Source: an uncultured bacterium (GTDB lineage Bacteria; Planctomycetota; UBA1135; GCA-002686595). Taken from it: a DNA stretch of 48,969 nt. Position numbers and translations under genes: made by a program. The number at the start of each line of letters is the position of its first letter. Position 1 is the stretch's first letter. Shown here piece after piece: positions 15,980 to 23,538 of the stretch. The notes beneath the pieces are model-generated. The model had not been told where the DNA came from and searched no databases. It worked only from the letters and a program-made list of their open reading frames with translations. The stretch covers positions 1 through 48,969 of the forward strand of contig CALEMP010000156.1 of assembly GCA_937910685.1 (NCBI GenBank). The letters run 5' to 3'.

Positions 15980-16972
15980 TTAGGCGCAGGCGGCAGCGAG
16001 CGCTAGGGCGGCCAAGTCGCCAGCATGGGTACCGGCGGCTTCCGCTTCGAAGCCCAAGACAAGGCGGTGCCCGAGACAGGCCCCGACCATTGCTTCTAGA
16101 TCATCCTTGGAGGGAGCGAGCCGTCCTTGAAGAAGCGCACGTGCTTTTGCGCCAAGCAGTAGGGACTGGGCCCCGCGTGGGCTGGCGCCATGACGTACGA
16201 GGGCTTTGATCTCGGGCGGGGCCTTGGGGTTGCTTGGGTGCGTCGCAAGGGTGGCAGAGGCAATCAGCGATCGCAGTGCATCACTCACCGGCATCTGGCG
16301 TACGAGCTCTTGCAGGCGCAGGAGGTCCTTAGCGGATAACACTGAAACCGTGTCATCAGGGGGTGACCCTGTGGTGGTGCGCAGGATTTCTTCCAGAGCA
16401 GCCTGGCCCGGCATTTCCAAAGACACCTTCAACATGAAACGATCAAGTTGGGCTTCAGGAAGGGGATAAGTCCCTTCCATTTCGATTGGGTTCTGCGTGG
16501 CCACCACCAGGAATGGACGCTGGAGGAGTTGCGTCTCCCCGTGGACCGTGACCTGTTTTTCCGCCATCGCCTCTAGGAGGGCGCTTTGGGTTCGTGGCGT
16601 GGCGCGATTGATCTCATCAGCCAAGAGAATCTGGGTGAAGATCGGGCCCGGCAGGAACTCAAACCGGCGGCTGCCGTCTTCTTCTGTTTGCAGGATGCGC
16701 GCGCCAAGAACGTCTCCGGGCATCAAGTCGGGTGTGCACTGGATGCGCCCAAACGAGAGTCCGAGCCCTTGGGCCAAGCCGTGGACCAGGGTGGTCTTGC
16801 CCAATCCCGGCGCCCCTTCGAGCAGAACGTGTCCATCAGCGAGTAGCGCAACCAAGACTTGGTCGAGGGCATCCCGTTGGCCAATCAGCTTGTCCTCTAG
16901 CTGGCTGCGCAGGGACAGCAATCGACCGCGTAGGTCTTGCAGTTCCGTTTCGAGGTCATCGAGATCAGTCAT
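15980..16972 (-). CDS. MoxR-family AAA+ ATPase
   Basis: A 330-residue AAA+ ATPase of the MoxR group, chaperone-like machines that help metal insertion or assembly of protein complexes. Walker A GAPGLGKT is at 53-60, Walker B LLADEIN at 116-122, and the sensor-1 segment VATQNPIEMEGTYPLPEAQLDRF is characteristic of the group. Residues 2-30 form a charged helix (possible coiled coil). I place the start at ATG 16972; the frame stays open upstream for 66 codons, but that part has no homology-like character and covers the promoter. MoxR genes usually sit beside DUF58 and von Willebrand A-domain genes, none of which is here. The nearest neighbour is a divergent TPR protein. Confidence 0.93.
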   Translation of the reverse strand: MTDLDDLETELQDLRGRLLSLRSQLEDKLIGQRDALDQVLVALLADGHVLLEGAPGLGKTTLVHGLAQGLGLSFGRIQCTPDLMPGDVLGARILQTEEDGSRRFEFLPGPIFTQILLADEINRATPRTQSALLEAMAEKQVTVHGETQLLQRPFLVVATQNPIEMEGTYPLPEAQLDRFMLKVSLEMPGQAALEEILRTTTGSPPDDTVSVLSAKDLLRLQELVRQMPVSDALRSLIASATLATHPSNPKAPPEIKALVRHGASPRGAQSLLLGAKARALLQGRLAPSKDDLEAMVGACLGHRLVLGFEAEAAGTHAGDLAALALAAACA

Positions 16973-17011
16973 TGGTGCTGGGGTTGGCCTAGGCGGGCGC
17001 TGGGCCCGAGC

Positions 17012-17017
17012 ATTATG
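17012..17017 (-). promoter_or_regulatory. -10 box (CATAAT) of the MoxR gene
   Basis: On the minus strand CATAAT in the context CTGGCATAATGC, one mismatch from TATAAT, predicts a leader of about 33 bases to the ATG at 16972. No clear -35. Confidence 0.4.
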
Positions 17018-17090
17018 CCAGAGCAGTGGGCGGCGGGGCAGGGATATGTGGCATGCTGGTTGATGATGGGCCGCGAGGCTCCCCCACGTC

Positions 17091-17990
17091 ATGATTCGGC
17101 CGGTATTGATCCTCTTGCTTTGCGCCTGCAGCGCCGTCCCCTCTGCGGCGGAAACTTGGAGCCAGAACATGTCGACTGCCGTGCGTGAGGGAAATCAATT
17201 GGGGCAGTTGGACCTTTGGCGCCAACGGCACCAGGCGGCGAGCGGTTTGGATCCCGTGGCGCTGGTGGGATTAGGGCGAGCTCTCGCCCAGCAAGGTCAA
17301 CTTGATGTTGCCCTGCGCGTCCTGGAAGCGGGGGACCGGCGGCTCGGGGGCCGGTCGGGCCCGGTGGCCTTGGAGCTTGGGCGTACGGAACGGTTGCTCG
17401 GACAAGGCGTTCGTGCGGTGGCCGCCCTTGAGAGAGCAACGGTGGCGCCGGATCGACCTGAGGGCGCGTGGTATGAGCTCGCCCGTGCGCAGCTTGAAGC
17501 GGGGCTGAATGATGAGGCAGCAAGATCTGCGCTGCGTGCAGCCCGTGAAGCGCCACATTCGGTGGAGTCTCTTGACCTCTTGATTGGTTGCAGTGCCCTA
17601 ACCGGAGATACGGAACAGGAATACGCGGGCCTTGTGCGGCGCATGGGCCTGGGAGGTATGGATGTGCCCGGCCTGCTACGGCTTGCGCAGTTGGGTCTCG
17701 GTTCTGAGGCGCAAGGGCCAAGGGATGGGGAGCGTGCGTGGGCTGCCGTGCGGCGAGCCGTCGGAAAAGACCCCCAGTCTGTTCAGGCCAACAGGATGTT
17801 GGGCCAGATGATTGCGGGGCGCGGCGAGCACGTTCAAGCCGTGCGCTACTTCGAGCGCGCCGCTGAACTTGACCCCGGCAATCGCGTCTTGATGCTGGAA
17901 CTCGCTGGCTGCCTCAGGTCTGCGGGTCAAGAAGAGCGCGCAGATCAAATGCAGAGACACGCTGAGACCCTGCAGGGTCCGAACGATTAG
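17091..17990 (+). CDS. Exported TPR-repeat protein
   Basis: A 299-residue protein with an N-terminal signal (MIRPVLILLLCACSAVPSAA). Cleavage after AxA is possible, but LCAC could also serve as a weak lipobox. The rest consists of tandem helix pairs of tetratricopeptide type, clearest as LVGLGRALAQQGQLDVALRV (about 56-80), WYELARAQLEAGLNDEAARS and the final ARYFERAAELDPGNRVLMLELAGCL-like unit (YFERAAELDPGNR). TPR domains are protein-interaction scaffolds; no partner is evident. It is transcribed divergently from the MoxR gene (118 bases between starts) and ends 9 bases from the convergent small acidic protein gene. Confidence 0.82.
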   Translation: MIRPVLILLLCACSAVPSAAETWSQNMSTAVREGNQLGQLDLWRQRHQAASGLDPVALVGLGRALAQQGQLDVALRVLEAGDRRLGGRSGPVALELGRTERLLGQGVRAVAALERATVAPDRPEGAWYELARAQLEAGLNDEAARSALRAAREAPHSVESLDLLIGCSALTGDTEQEYAGLVRRMGLGGMDVPGLLRLAQLGLGSEAQGPRDGERAWAAVRRAVGKDPQSVQANRMLGQMIAGRGEHVQAVRYFERAAELDPGNRVLMLELAGCLRSAGQEERADQMQRHAETLQGPND

Positions 17991-17999
17991 GCGCCTTCT

Positions 18000-18236
18000 T
18001 CAGTCAGTCAGTTCCTTCATCACTTCGTCGAGCTTTGCAGAGAGCTCTTCCGCGAAGTCATCACCAAAGTCCATGGCGATCACATCGATTTCCTCGAAGG
18101 TGTAGCGTCCGGTTGTGGTGCTGTAGGGCACGCCGTACTCCCACTTGTTCCCGTCGGATCCGTGGATGACAATTTCGACCTGGGCATCACCCTCGACGGG
18201 CTTGACGGTATAACTCAGTGCGCTGTATTCGCTCAT
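18000..18236 (-). CDS. Small acidic protein, paralogue of the 28464-28694 product
   Basis: A 78-residue acidic protein without signal peptide: an N-terminal beta-like half (VEIVIHGSDGNKWEYGV) and a C-terminal helix (FAEELSAKLDEVMKEL). It aligns without gaps over about 40 residues to the small protein at 28464-28694. About 14 identities include the landmarks V-x5-DG, TGR-[YW]-x-F-x-E-x-D and DFG-[DE]-[DE]-[FW]. The two therefore form a small protein family that I do not recognise. The gene lies 92 bases downstream of the TrkA_C membrane protein, in the same direction, and is convergent with the TPR gene. Confidence 0.72.
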   Translation of the reverse strand: MSEYSALSYTVKPVEGDAQVEIVIHGSDGNKWEYGVPYSTTTGRYTFEEIDVIAMDFGDDFAEELSAKLDEVMKELTD

Positions 18237-18328
18237 GATATGTGTGCGGTGACTCTAGGGCCCCATCGGGGGCAGAAAGGAATACCACGGGACGGGGCGG
18301 GACGCCACCCTCCGGGGGCTGTACTGGG

Positions 18329-19135
18329 TCAATCCGGAGCAGAGTCCGCCCCTGGGGGTCTAGGAGGAGTCTTCGCAAGCTCCTCTTCGGCCGCCAATTC
18401 GCTGACCTGAAGCTCCTTTTGCTCTTCCACGGACCGTGCGCGCTCTAGGTCTCCACGGGGATCCGCAGGGCGATTGCGTAGACGATCAAGGCACTCGTGC
18501 CGGCCATAGGTCAGGATTAGGTCACCGGCCTCCAGGGCCGTATCCGCTTTTGGTGTACCGATGACCGCACCGGAGGCGCGTCGGATGTTCAGGACCAGAA
18601 CGCCCTCATCCGCGAGCCGTAACTCGCGCAGGTTTTTTCCGGTCATCCAACGGTTGCGGTCCACATGAAGGTGCGCCACGGTGTATCCCATTTCGAACTC
18701 AAGCAGCTCTTCAAAGTCGATCACCCGCAGGGCTGGCAAGGCGGAAATCGCGCGGGAAATAAGCCCGTCAGCGACCTTTCGAATGGGGGGGAGTTGCCAA
18801 AGGCTGAGCAGCAAACCCGAGGTGACCAGCAAGAGCCCCATGAAGCGCATGAGGCCACCGTCTGAGCTGCCGATTCCGCTGGCGATGGTGGAGACGCTGA
18901 CAGCGATCCCCGAGTAACCGCCCCACATGAGAGTGCGCACGATGCGGCGGCGCAAGGGGTGGTTGACCACGGCCTCGGATTCCTTGGTGGTGAACCCGAC
19001 GCCCATGAAAGCGCTCTGGGCCTGAAAAGAGGACGCTTCCCGGGAGAGCCCCGTGCGTTGTAGGGCAAGAGTGCCGGTGCGCATCGCGATTAGCGCAACG
19101 AGAACTACGAATCCAAAGACAATGACCGCTTCCAT
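18329..19135 (-). CDS. Membrane protein with C-terminal TrkA_C (RCK_C) domain
   Basis: A 268-residue protein with about three hydrophobic helices (residues 2-20, 72-92 and 97-115), then a soluble region. Residues about 150-212 read like a TrkA_C domain (TGKNLRELRLADEGVLVLNIRRASGAVIGTPKADTALEAGDLILTYG), which binds ligands such as c-di-AMP in K+ transport regulators. There is no RCK_N Rossmann domain. The segment FMGVGFTTKESEAVVNHPLRRRIVR resembles the potassium/sodium transporter-associated membrane proteins of this class. The charged tail of about 45 residues is low complexity. It starts 5 bases after the MOSC stop, so it belongs to the mltA-MOSC operon. Probably ligand-gated membrane regulation; the substrate is unknown. 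Confidence 0.75.
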   Translation of the reverse strand: MEAVIVFGFVVLVALIAMRTGTLALQRTGLSREASSFQAQSAFMGVGFTTKESEAVVNHPLRRRIVRTLMWGGYSGIAVSVSTIASGIGSSDGGLMRFMGLLLVTSGLLLSLWQLPPIRKVADGLISRAISALPALRVIDFEELLEFEMGYTVAHLHVDRNRWMTGKNLRELRLADEGVLVLNIRRASGAVIGTPKADTALEAGDLILTYGRHECLDRLRNRPADPRGDLERARSVEEQKELQVSELAAEEELAKTPPRPPGADSAPD

Positions 19136-19140
19136 GGGGA

Positions 19141-19629
19141 CTAGCCTCGCGTAACAGGAGCAGCTTGCCCAGCCCCAGCCGGTGCAAGCGAGATGGATTG
19201 ACCCGGAGCCACGGTGCCGGGTTCAAGAACCCGGCACAGAAAACCGCTGCGGCCGGTCAGAAGGTCCGGGAATCGTGGGTCGAGTTGTTGCAGGGTGACG
19301 CAGGGTTCACGCACATCCCATATCTCCAACTCGACGCTCTCACCTAGGAGCAACCGATCGCCGGGGCGTAGGGCGGAATAGTCGAGGCCCTGGGTCAACA
19401 GGTTCTCGCCATAGGCTCCAGGGGTGTTCGCCGGGACCCCCGCCTTGATTAGGCGCTGGTAATCTTCCCATGCGAACAGGCAAACAGCTCGGTTTTCTCC
19501 GCCGTGCTCGGGGATCGTGTGGCGATCCCCGTCCAAGCCCAGATGGGTAACTTGGGCTTCGTCCACGGCTGCCTTAGGAATTCCTCCGCTGCCCGTGCAC
19601 ACCGCGATAATTGTGCCGCAGGTGTTCAA
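19141..19629 (-). CDS. MOSC-domain protein
   Basis: A 162-residue stand-alone MOSC (Mo-cofactor sulfurase C-terminal) domain, a beta-barrel fold thought to handle sulfur or bind molybdenum cofactor and to help detoxify N-hydroxylated bases (YiiM/YcbX type). Family features are the N-terminal GTIIAVCTGSGGIPK strand-loop, GLDGDRH, ENRAVCLFAWEDY, the PGAYGENLLTQGLD motif, and the conserved Cys about residue 110 in REPCVTL. The start appears to be TTG 19629, overlapping the mltA stop by 4 bases (TTGA), which implies translational coupling. No Mo-cofactor genes are nearby. Confidence 0.88.
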   Translation of the reverse strand: MNTCGTIIAVCTGSGGIPKAAVDEAQVTHLGLDGDRHTIPEHGGENRAVCLFAWEDYQRLIKAGVPANTPGAYGENLLTQGLDYSALRPGDRLLLGESVELEIWDVREPCVTLQQLDPRFPDLLTGRSGFLCRVLEPGTVAPGQSISLAPAGAGQAAPVTRG

Positions 19630-20801
19630 GGTTGGTTTTCGCGCAGAAAGAAGTAGTAGAGCTGGCCTTGGGACTTGGTACTTCCAGCTCGTTGCTCGGC
19701 AGAAGGACCAATGCCCAGATAGATATCTGCTCGCCCGGCCGTCCGGATTGCGCCGCCCGTGTCTTGGTCGAAGAGCAGCTGCTGGAAAGGAACCTTGCCG
19801 CCGCTGGGAGAACCTAATTCCGTGGTGACGAACACGGGGGCGGCCCGGGGGAAAAGTCGCTTATCCGTGGCAAGGGAGCGCTCGGCGGTGACCTCCACAT
19901 CGAGGCTTCCATGAGGATTGCCCTCAATCTGTTGGAAGAAAACATAGGACGCGTTGCGTTCCACATAGGCTTCGACCAAGCCTGGATTTTGCGCAGCCCA
20001 AGCACGGATTGAATTCAGTGAGACGGTTTCTGGGGTCAGCCAGCCGTCATTGACCAACTGTTGTCCAACCGACGTGTAGTCGTGCCCATTCTTACCCGCG
20101 TATCCAAGGCGTAGCATGGTTCCATCCTGCAACCGTACGAATGCCGAGCCATTGACATGTGCCAGCAGAGCATCGATTGGGTCATGCAGCCAAACCAGCT
20201 CCAGTTTGCGCTCTGTGAGGAAGCCCGCATTGATCGCTTGTCGGTCCGGGTAGGACCCGGTGATTTTGCCTGCCTCCATTCGTCCAAGGATTGAACCGTC
20301 GGCAGCCTTGGCAAGATCGCCAGGGAGCCCATACAGGGGGTAGCGGTGCTCCTGGTCGGCGTTGTTGCTGCCCATCAGAATTGGTGTGCAGTAACCAGTG
20401 AAGAGGACTCCTCCGCCCAGGCCATCCCAGCCGGCGCTCTTGAACCAAACATAGTCGCGCTGCACCGCCGCGTCAAAGGCGCTGGCATTGGGCGAATCTT
20501 GCAGCAAATTTTTGAGGTGCGCGAGGGAGCGTGCCATCCGGTCGTGGGTGATGCCCGCCTTAGGAAAGTGCCTGGGCGCATGGGGGCGGCCAATCCAATC
20601 GAGGGAATGTTCGAGGCTGATTAGAACCTGATCCCGGTCATGCCAGGCGGCTCCCACCGATGGGGCCCGGTCATCGGGGCCAAGGGGCAAGAGTGCCGCC
20701 GCATCTGCATCTAGAGCGCGGCCCCATTCAGGTTCAGTTTCGGTGGCCTTGCAGCTCGTGGCCGCAAGGGTAAGAAGTAGGGCCAAGGTCACATATTTCA
20801 T
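19626..20801 (-). CDS. mltA: Membrane-bound lytic murein transglycosylase A (MltA)
   Basis: A 391-residue lipoprotein that cleaves peptidoglycan glycan strands with 1,6-anhydro ring formation. The N-terminus is a lipoprotein signal (MKYVTLALLLTLAATSC, Cys about 17). The body shows MltA and 3D-domain landmarks: TGYCTPILMGSN, YPLYGLPGDL, LRLGYAGKNGHDYTSVGQQLV, NASYVFFQQIEGNPHGSLDV, and the catalytic region QDTGGAIRTAGRADIYLGIG with the essential Asp in GRADIYLG. It is the first gene of a three-gene minus-strand operon with MOSC and TrkA_C proteins. A TAGGCT box at 20820-20825 lies 18 bases upstream of the ATG. Confidence 0.93.
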   Translation of the reverse strand: MKYVTLALLLTLAATSCKATETEPEWGRALDADAAALLPLGPDDRAPSVGAAWHDRDQVLISLEHSLDWIGRPHAPRHFPKAGITHDRMARSLAHLKNLLQDSPNASAFDAAVQRDYVWFKSAGWDGLGGGVLFTGYCTPILMGSNNADQEHRYPLYGLPGDLAKAADGSILGRMEAGKITGSYPDRQAINAGFLTERKLELVWLHDPIDALLAHVNGSAFVRLQDGTMLRLGYAGKNGHDYTSVGQQLVNDGWLTPETVSLNSIRAWAAQNPGLVEAYVERNASYVFFQQIEGNPHGSLDVEVTAERSLATDKRLFPRAAPVFVTTELGSPSGGKVPFQQLLFDQDTGGAIRTAGRADIYLGIGPSAEQRAGSTKSQGQLYYFFLRENQP

Positions 20802-20819
20802 CCAAAATCCTCTGTTCCC

Positions 20820-20825
20820 AGCCTA
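20820..20825 (-). promoter_or_regulatory. Possible -10 box (TAGGCT) of mltA
   Basis: On the minus strand TAGGCT lies 18 bases before the mltA ATG. A TTGACG further upstream is too close (12 bases) to be its -35. It matches the TAnnCT form of other boxes in this window. Confidence 0.3.
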
Positions 20826-20920
20826 GCCCGCAGAGTGCGTCAAACCACAAGCCAATAGCAACAATCCAACTGACGGCGCTGCTGGGGGCACCGAGGCCTC
20901 CTAGTGGGGACCCCGTGGCG

Positions 20921-20926
20921 TATCGT
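20921..20926 (+). promoter_or_regulatory. -10 box (TATCGT) of the phospholipase D-like gene
   Basis: TATCGT ends 6 bases before ATG 20933, implying a leaderless mRNA. It also argues against the in-frame GTG at 20915, which would lie upstream of the transcript. Confidence 0.4.
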
Positions 20927-20932
20927 GGGGGC

Positions 20933-22141
20933 ATGCGCTTCCCCCTGGTTCTCATTGCCCTCCTGACCCTGGCGTCCTGTGCCGGTCTACGCCCCGCTGT
21001 GCAACGCGTGACATTGGTGGAGAGTACGCCCCGGGAGTGTGAGCTTGGGAGTGGCGACATGCCTCCCACCGATATGGTTTGGATTCAAATGATCCAGCAG
21101 GCCAAGAGCGAAATTGAGCTGTGTCACTTTTACGGTTCCGATGAGGTTGGGTCGCGGTTGGGCGGGGTCGTGAGGGCTCTCGAAGATGCTGCTGATCGCG
21201 GAGTGACGATTCGCATGTTGTTCGCCTCGACCTTTCAAGAGACCTACAGCGAGTTACCCGCCCGCCTTGGTGCTCGACCTGGCATTCAGGTCGCGTTCCT
21301 CGACCTGGAAGAGGAAACCGGCGGTGTGATGCATGCCAAGTACATGTTGGTGGATCAGAGGGATGCGTTCTTGGGTTCCGCCAACCTCGATTGGCGGTCT
21401 CTTGATCACATCGTTGAGTTGGGGGTGCGCGTGGAAGGGACACAATTGGCGGGGGCATTGGGAACACTCTTTGAAGGGGATTGGGCCCGGGCCCAAGGAA
21501 GGCCTTACCTCGTCTCGGTTTCCGGAATGCGGCGCAGCTTCAAGGCTCAACTCAATAGGGCTCAAGTCGAGGGTGATGGTGAGAATGAGTTGCGGATTAC
21601 CCCCGCCATCAGTCCCGCGAGCTTTGGTCACCGGACCAGCGAGTGGGACCTGCCCCAATTCTTGGAGCTGATTGACACCGCCCAGGTGAGCCTGCGCGCA
21701 ACGACGTTGACCCTGAAGTTGGATGACCCCAGGGGCGAGCCCTTTGACCAGTTGCGGCACTCCTTAACTCAGGCTGCCAAGCGCGGAGTCCAAATCCAGC
21801 TGCTGGTGTCCCAATGGTGCAAGCGCGGTGGGGCCTTGAAGTCCGTCCAAGAACTGAACGCCATTGAAGGCATCGAGGTGCGCTTCCTGGTGATTCCGGA
21901 AGCCTCCACGGGCCCAATACCCTTCGCTCGGGTGCTGCACGCAAAAACCCTCGTGGCGGATGGAAAGCGAGCTTGGATCGGCAGCTCTAACCTGCAGCTC
22001 TCTTACTTCACTAGCTCGCGCAATGTTGGACTGATCATCGAGGGCGAGCCTATAGGAAAGCGCCTCGATGGCTGGTTTGAGAATCTGTGGAACCAACCGC
22101 TTTGCGAACCGGTCACGGAAAAGAGTCAGCCGGCTGGATGA
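20933..22141 (+). CDS. Phospholipase D-family lipoprotein (cardiolipin synthase-like)
   Basis: A 402-residue PLD-superfamily protein with two HKD motifs. The first is H134-A-K-x4-D in MHAKYMLVDQRDAFLGSANLDWRS; the second is H336-A-K-x4-D in LHAKTLVADGKRAWIGSSNLQLSY. Two motifs in one chain make one active site that transfers phosphatidyl groups, as in cardiolipin synthases, or hydrolyses phosphodiesters. The N-terminus MRFPLVLIALLTLASC is a lipoprotein signal with lipobox, so it acts on the outer side of the membrane, unlike typical ClsA with two transmembrane helices. ATG 20933 is chosen over GTG 20915 because it starts the signal peptide and lies just after the -10 box. The substrate is uncertain. 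Confidence 0.87.
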   Translation: MRFPLVLIALLTLASCAGLRPAVQRVTLVESTPRECELGSGDMPPTDMVWIQMIQQAKSEIELCHFYGSDEVGSRLGGVVRALEDAADRGVTIRMLFASTFQETYSELPARLGARPGIQVAFLDLEEETGGVMHAKYMLVDQRDAFLGSANLDWRSLDHIVELGVRVEGTQLAGALGTLFEGDWARAQGRPYLVSVSGMRRSFKAQLNRAQVEGDGENELRITPAISPASFGHRTSEWDLPQFLELIDTAQVSLRATTLTLKLDDPRGEPFDQLRHSLTQAAKRGVQIQLLVSQWCKRGGALKSVQELNAIEGIEVRFLVIPEASTGPIPFARVLHAKTLVADGKRAWIGSSNLQLSYFTSSRNVGLIIEGEPIGKRLDGWFENLWNQPLCEPVTEKSQPAG

Positions 22142-22170
22142 TTCAACCATCGAATGGGTGCGGCCCCCGT

Positions 22171-22176
22171 TAGCCT
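22171..22176 (+). promoter_or_regulatory. Possible -10 box (TAGCCT) of the aminotransferase gene
   Basis: TAGCCT lies 10 bases before ATG 22187, within the 45-base gap after the phospholipase gene. It favours ATG 22187 over the in-frame ATG at 22154. Confidence 0.3.
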
Positions 22177-22186
22177 TACTCGTCTT

Positions 22187-23398
22187 ATGGACCAATCCCC
22201 CACCAAGAATGCTGCTAGTTTGCGAGGGCATTGGTCCCTCGACCCGGAGAATCACTTTTTGAACCATGGCTCGTACGGAGCCTGCCCGAATGAGGTGCTG
22301 GCCGAACAGCGGCGTTGGCGCGACCGGATGGAGCGCCAGCCTGTGGCTTTCCTTTCAAGGGAAATTTACGGGCACTTGGACGAGGCGCGCGAGGCGCTCG
22401 CTTCCTTTATTAGCTGCGATGTGGGGGGGCTCGTCTTCGTTGCCAACGCAACCAGCGGGGTGAACGCAGTCCTGCGCTCCCTCGAGCTCAAGCCCTCCGA
22501 TGAGATCCTGATCACCGATCAGGGGTACAACGCCTGCAACAACGCTGCTCAATTTGTTTGCGACCGCTCGGGAGCGAACCTGGTGAAGGCAGCGCTGCCT
22601 TTTCCATGCGCCAGTCCCGACGAAGCCTTTAACGCGATCATGGAGGCCGCCACCGAGAACACTGTGCTGGCCCTGCTCGATCACATCACCAGCCCAACAG
22701 GGATGCTGCTCCCGATCGCTCGGCTAGTGGATGCTTTGCAGGGTCGGGGCATTGATGTGCTCGTAGATGGAGCTCATGCGCCTGGGCAAGTCCCCCTGGA
22801 CCTTGGCGCCCTTGGGGCCGCTTACTACACGGGCAACTGTCACAAGTGGCTTTGCACTCCGAAGGGGTCCGCCCTTTTGCATGTGCGTGAGGATCGCCGG
22901 GATCGCGTGCGTCCAACGGCGATCAGTCACGGAGCCAACACCCCGCGGCCCAATCACACCCGCTTGCAGGATGAGTTCGATTGGCCAGGGACCACCGACC
23001 CGACCCCTTGGCTGTGTGTGCCTTTTGCGATTGACTTCCTGCGTAGCCTGGTGCCCGGAGGTTGGGATGAGATTCGCCAGCGTAATCACGCATTAGCATT
23101 GCAGGCCCGCACGCGGCTGAGTGAGGTCCTGGGCGTTCCTGCCCCCTTGCCGCCGGAGATGATTGCAAACATGACGGCCTTTCCCCTTCCGCCCTCAAGC
23201 GATGAAACGCCCGTGAGCGCGTTCGGTACGGACCCCCTGCAGGTCAAGTTGATTGAGAACCATCACGTTGAGATCCCAATCTTTCCCTGGCCTGCTGCGC
23301 CAGAGCGTGTGCTGCGGGTTTCGGCACAGCTTTACAATGACGAAAACGATCTTGAGGCCTTGGTTACCGCACTTGCCAAGGAAGGGATCGGCCACTGA
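22187..23398 (+). CDS. Class V aminotransferase (isopenicillin-N epimerase-like)
   Basis: A 403-residue PLP enzyme of the class V/Csd-like group. The N-terminal FLNHGSYGACPNEVLAEQRRW is typical of isopenicillin-N epimerase-like members. The PLP site shows ANATSGVNAVLRS (phosphate binding), LVDGAHAPGQVPLDL (Asp contacting the pyridine nitrogen) and the Schiff-base lysine K220 in YTGNCHKWLCTPKGSA. Members include cysteine desulfurases, epimerases and transaminases; there is no catalytic-loop Cys clearly in desulfurase position, so a desulfurase is less likely. The amino substrate is unknown. ATG 22187 (MDQSPTKNAAS) is preferred over the upstream ATG. The gene is convergent with the transketolase-like gene. 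Confidence 0.88.
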   Translation: MDQSPTKNAASLRGHWSLDPENHFLNHGSYGACPNEVLAEQRRWRDRMERQPVAFLSREIYGHLDEAREALASFISCDVGGLVFVANATSGVNAVLRSLELKPSDEILITDQGYNACNNAAQFVCDRSGANLVKAALPFPCASPDEAFNAIMEAATENTVLALLDHITSPTGMLLPIARLVDALQGRGIDVLVDGAHAPGQVPLDLGALGAAYYTGNCHKWLCTPKGSALLHVREDRRDRVRPTAISHGANTPRPNHTRLQDEFDWPGTTDPTPWLCVPFAIDFLRSLVPGGWDEIRQRNHALALQARTRLSEVLGVPAPLPPEMIANMTAFPLPPSSDETPVSAFGTDPLQVKLIENHHVEIPIFPWPAAPERVLRVSAQLYNDENDLEALVTALAKEGIGH

Positions 23399-23404
23399 GT
23401 TCAT

Positions 23405-23423
23405 GGGGGCTGGCAAAGCCCCC
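23405..23423. terminator. Hairpin between convergent genes
   Basis: GGGGGCT (23405-23411), loop GGCAA, AGCCCCC (23417-23423): a perfect 7-bp stem just after the aminotransferase stop. No T-run. Farther on, CCATGGCC and GGCCATGG near 23459-23500 form another inverted repeat. The pair may separate the convergent transcripts. Confidence 0.4.
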
Positions 23424-23538
23424 CTATGGACCGCAACAGAAGGTTCAGGCTGCGCGCCATGGCCGTCAATATGCGCGCGCTGAATCCCGATGGCCATGGT
23501 TGCCCATGGACCGATTCTTTTAGCGTGGATTATCGTGC

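Noticed and set aside
16973..17170. 66-codon N-terminal extension of the MoxR ATPase
   Set aside because: It would cover the divergent promoter region and the start of the TPR gene, and its composition is unlike a protein domain.
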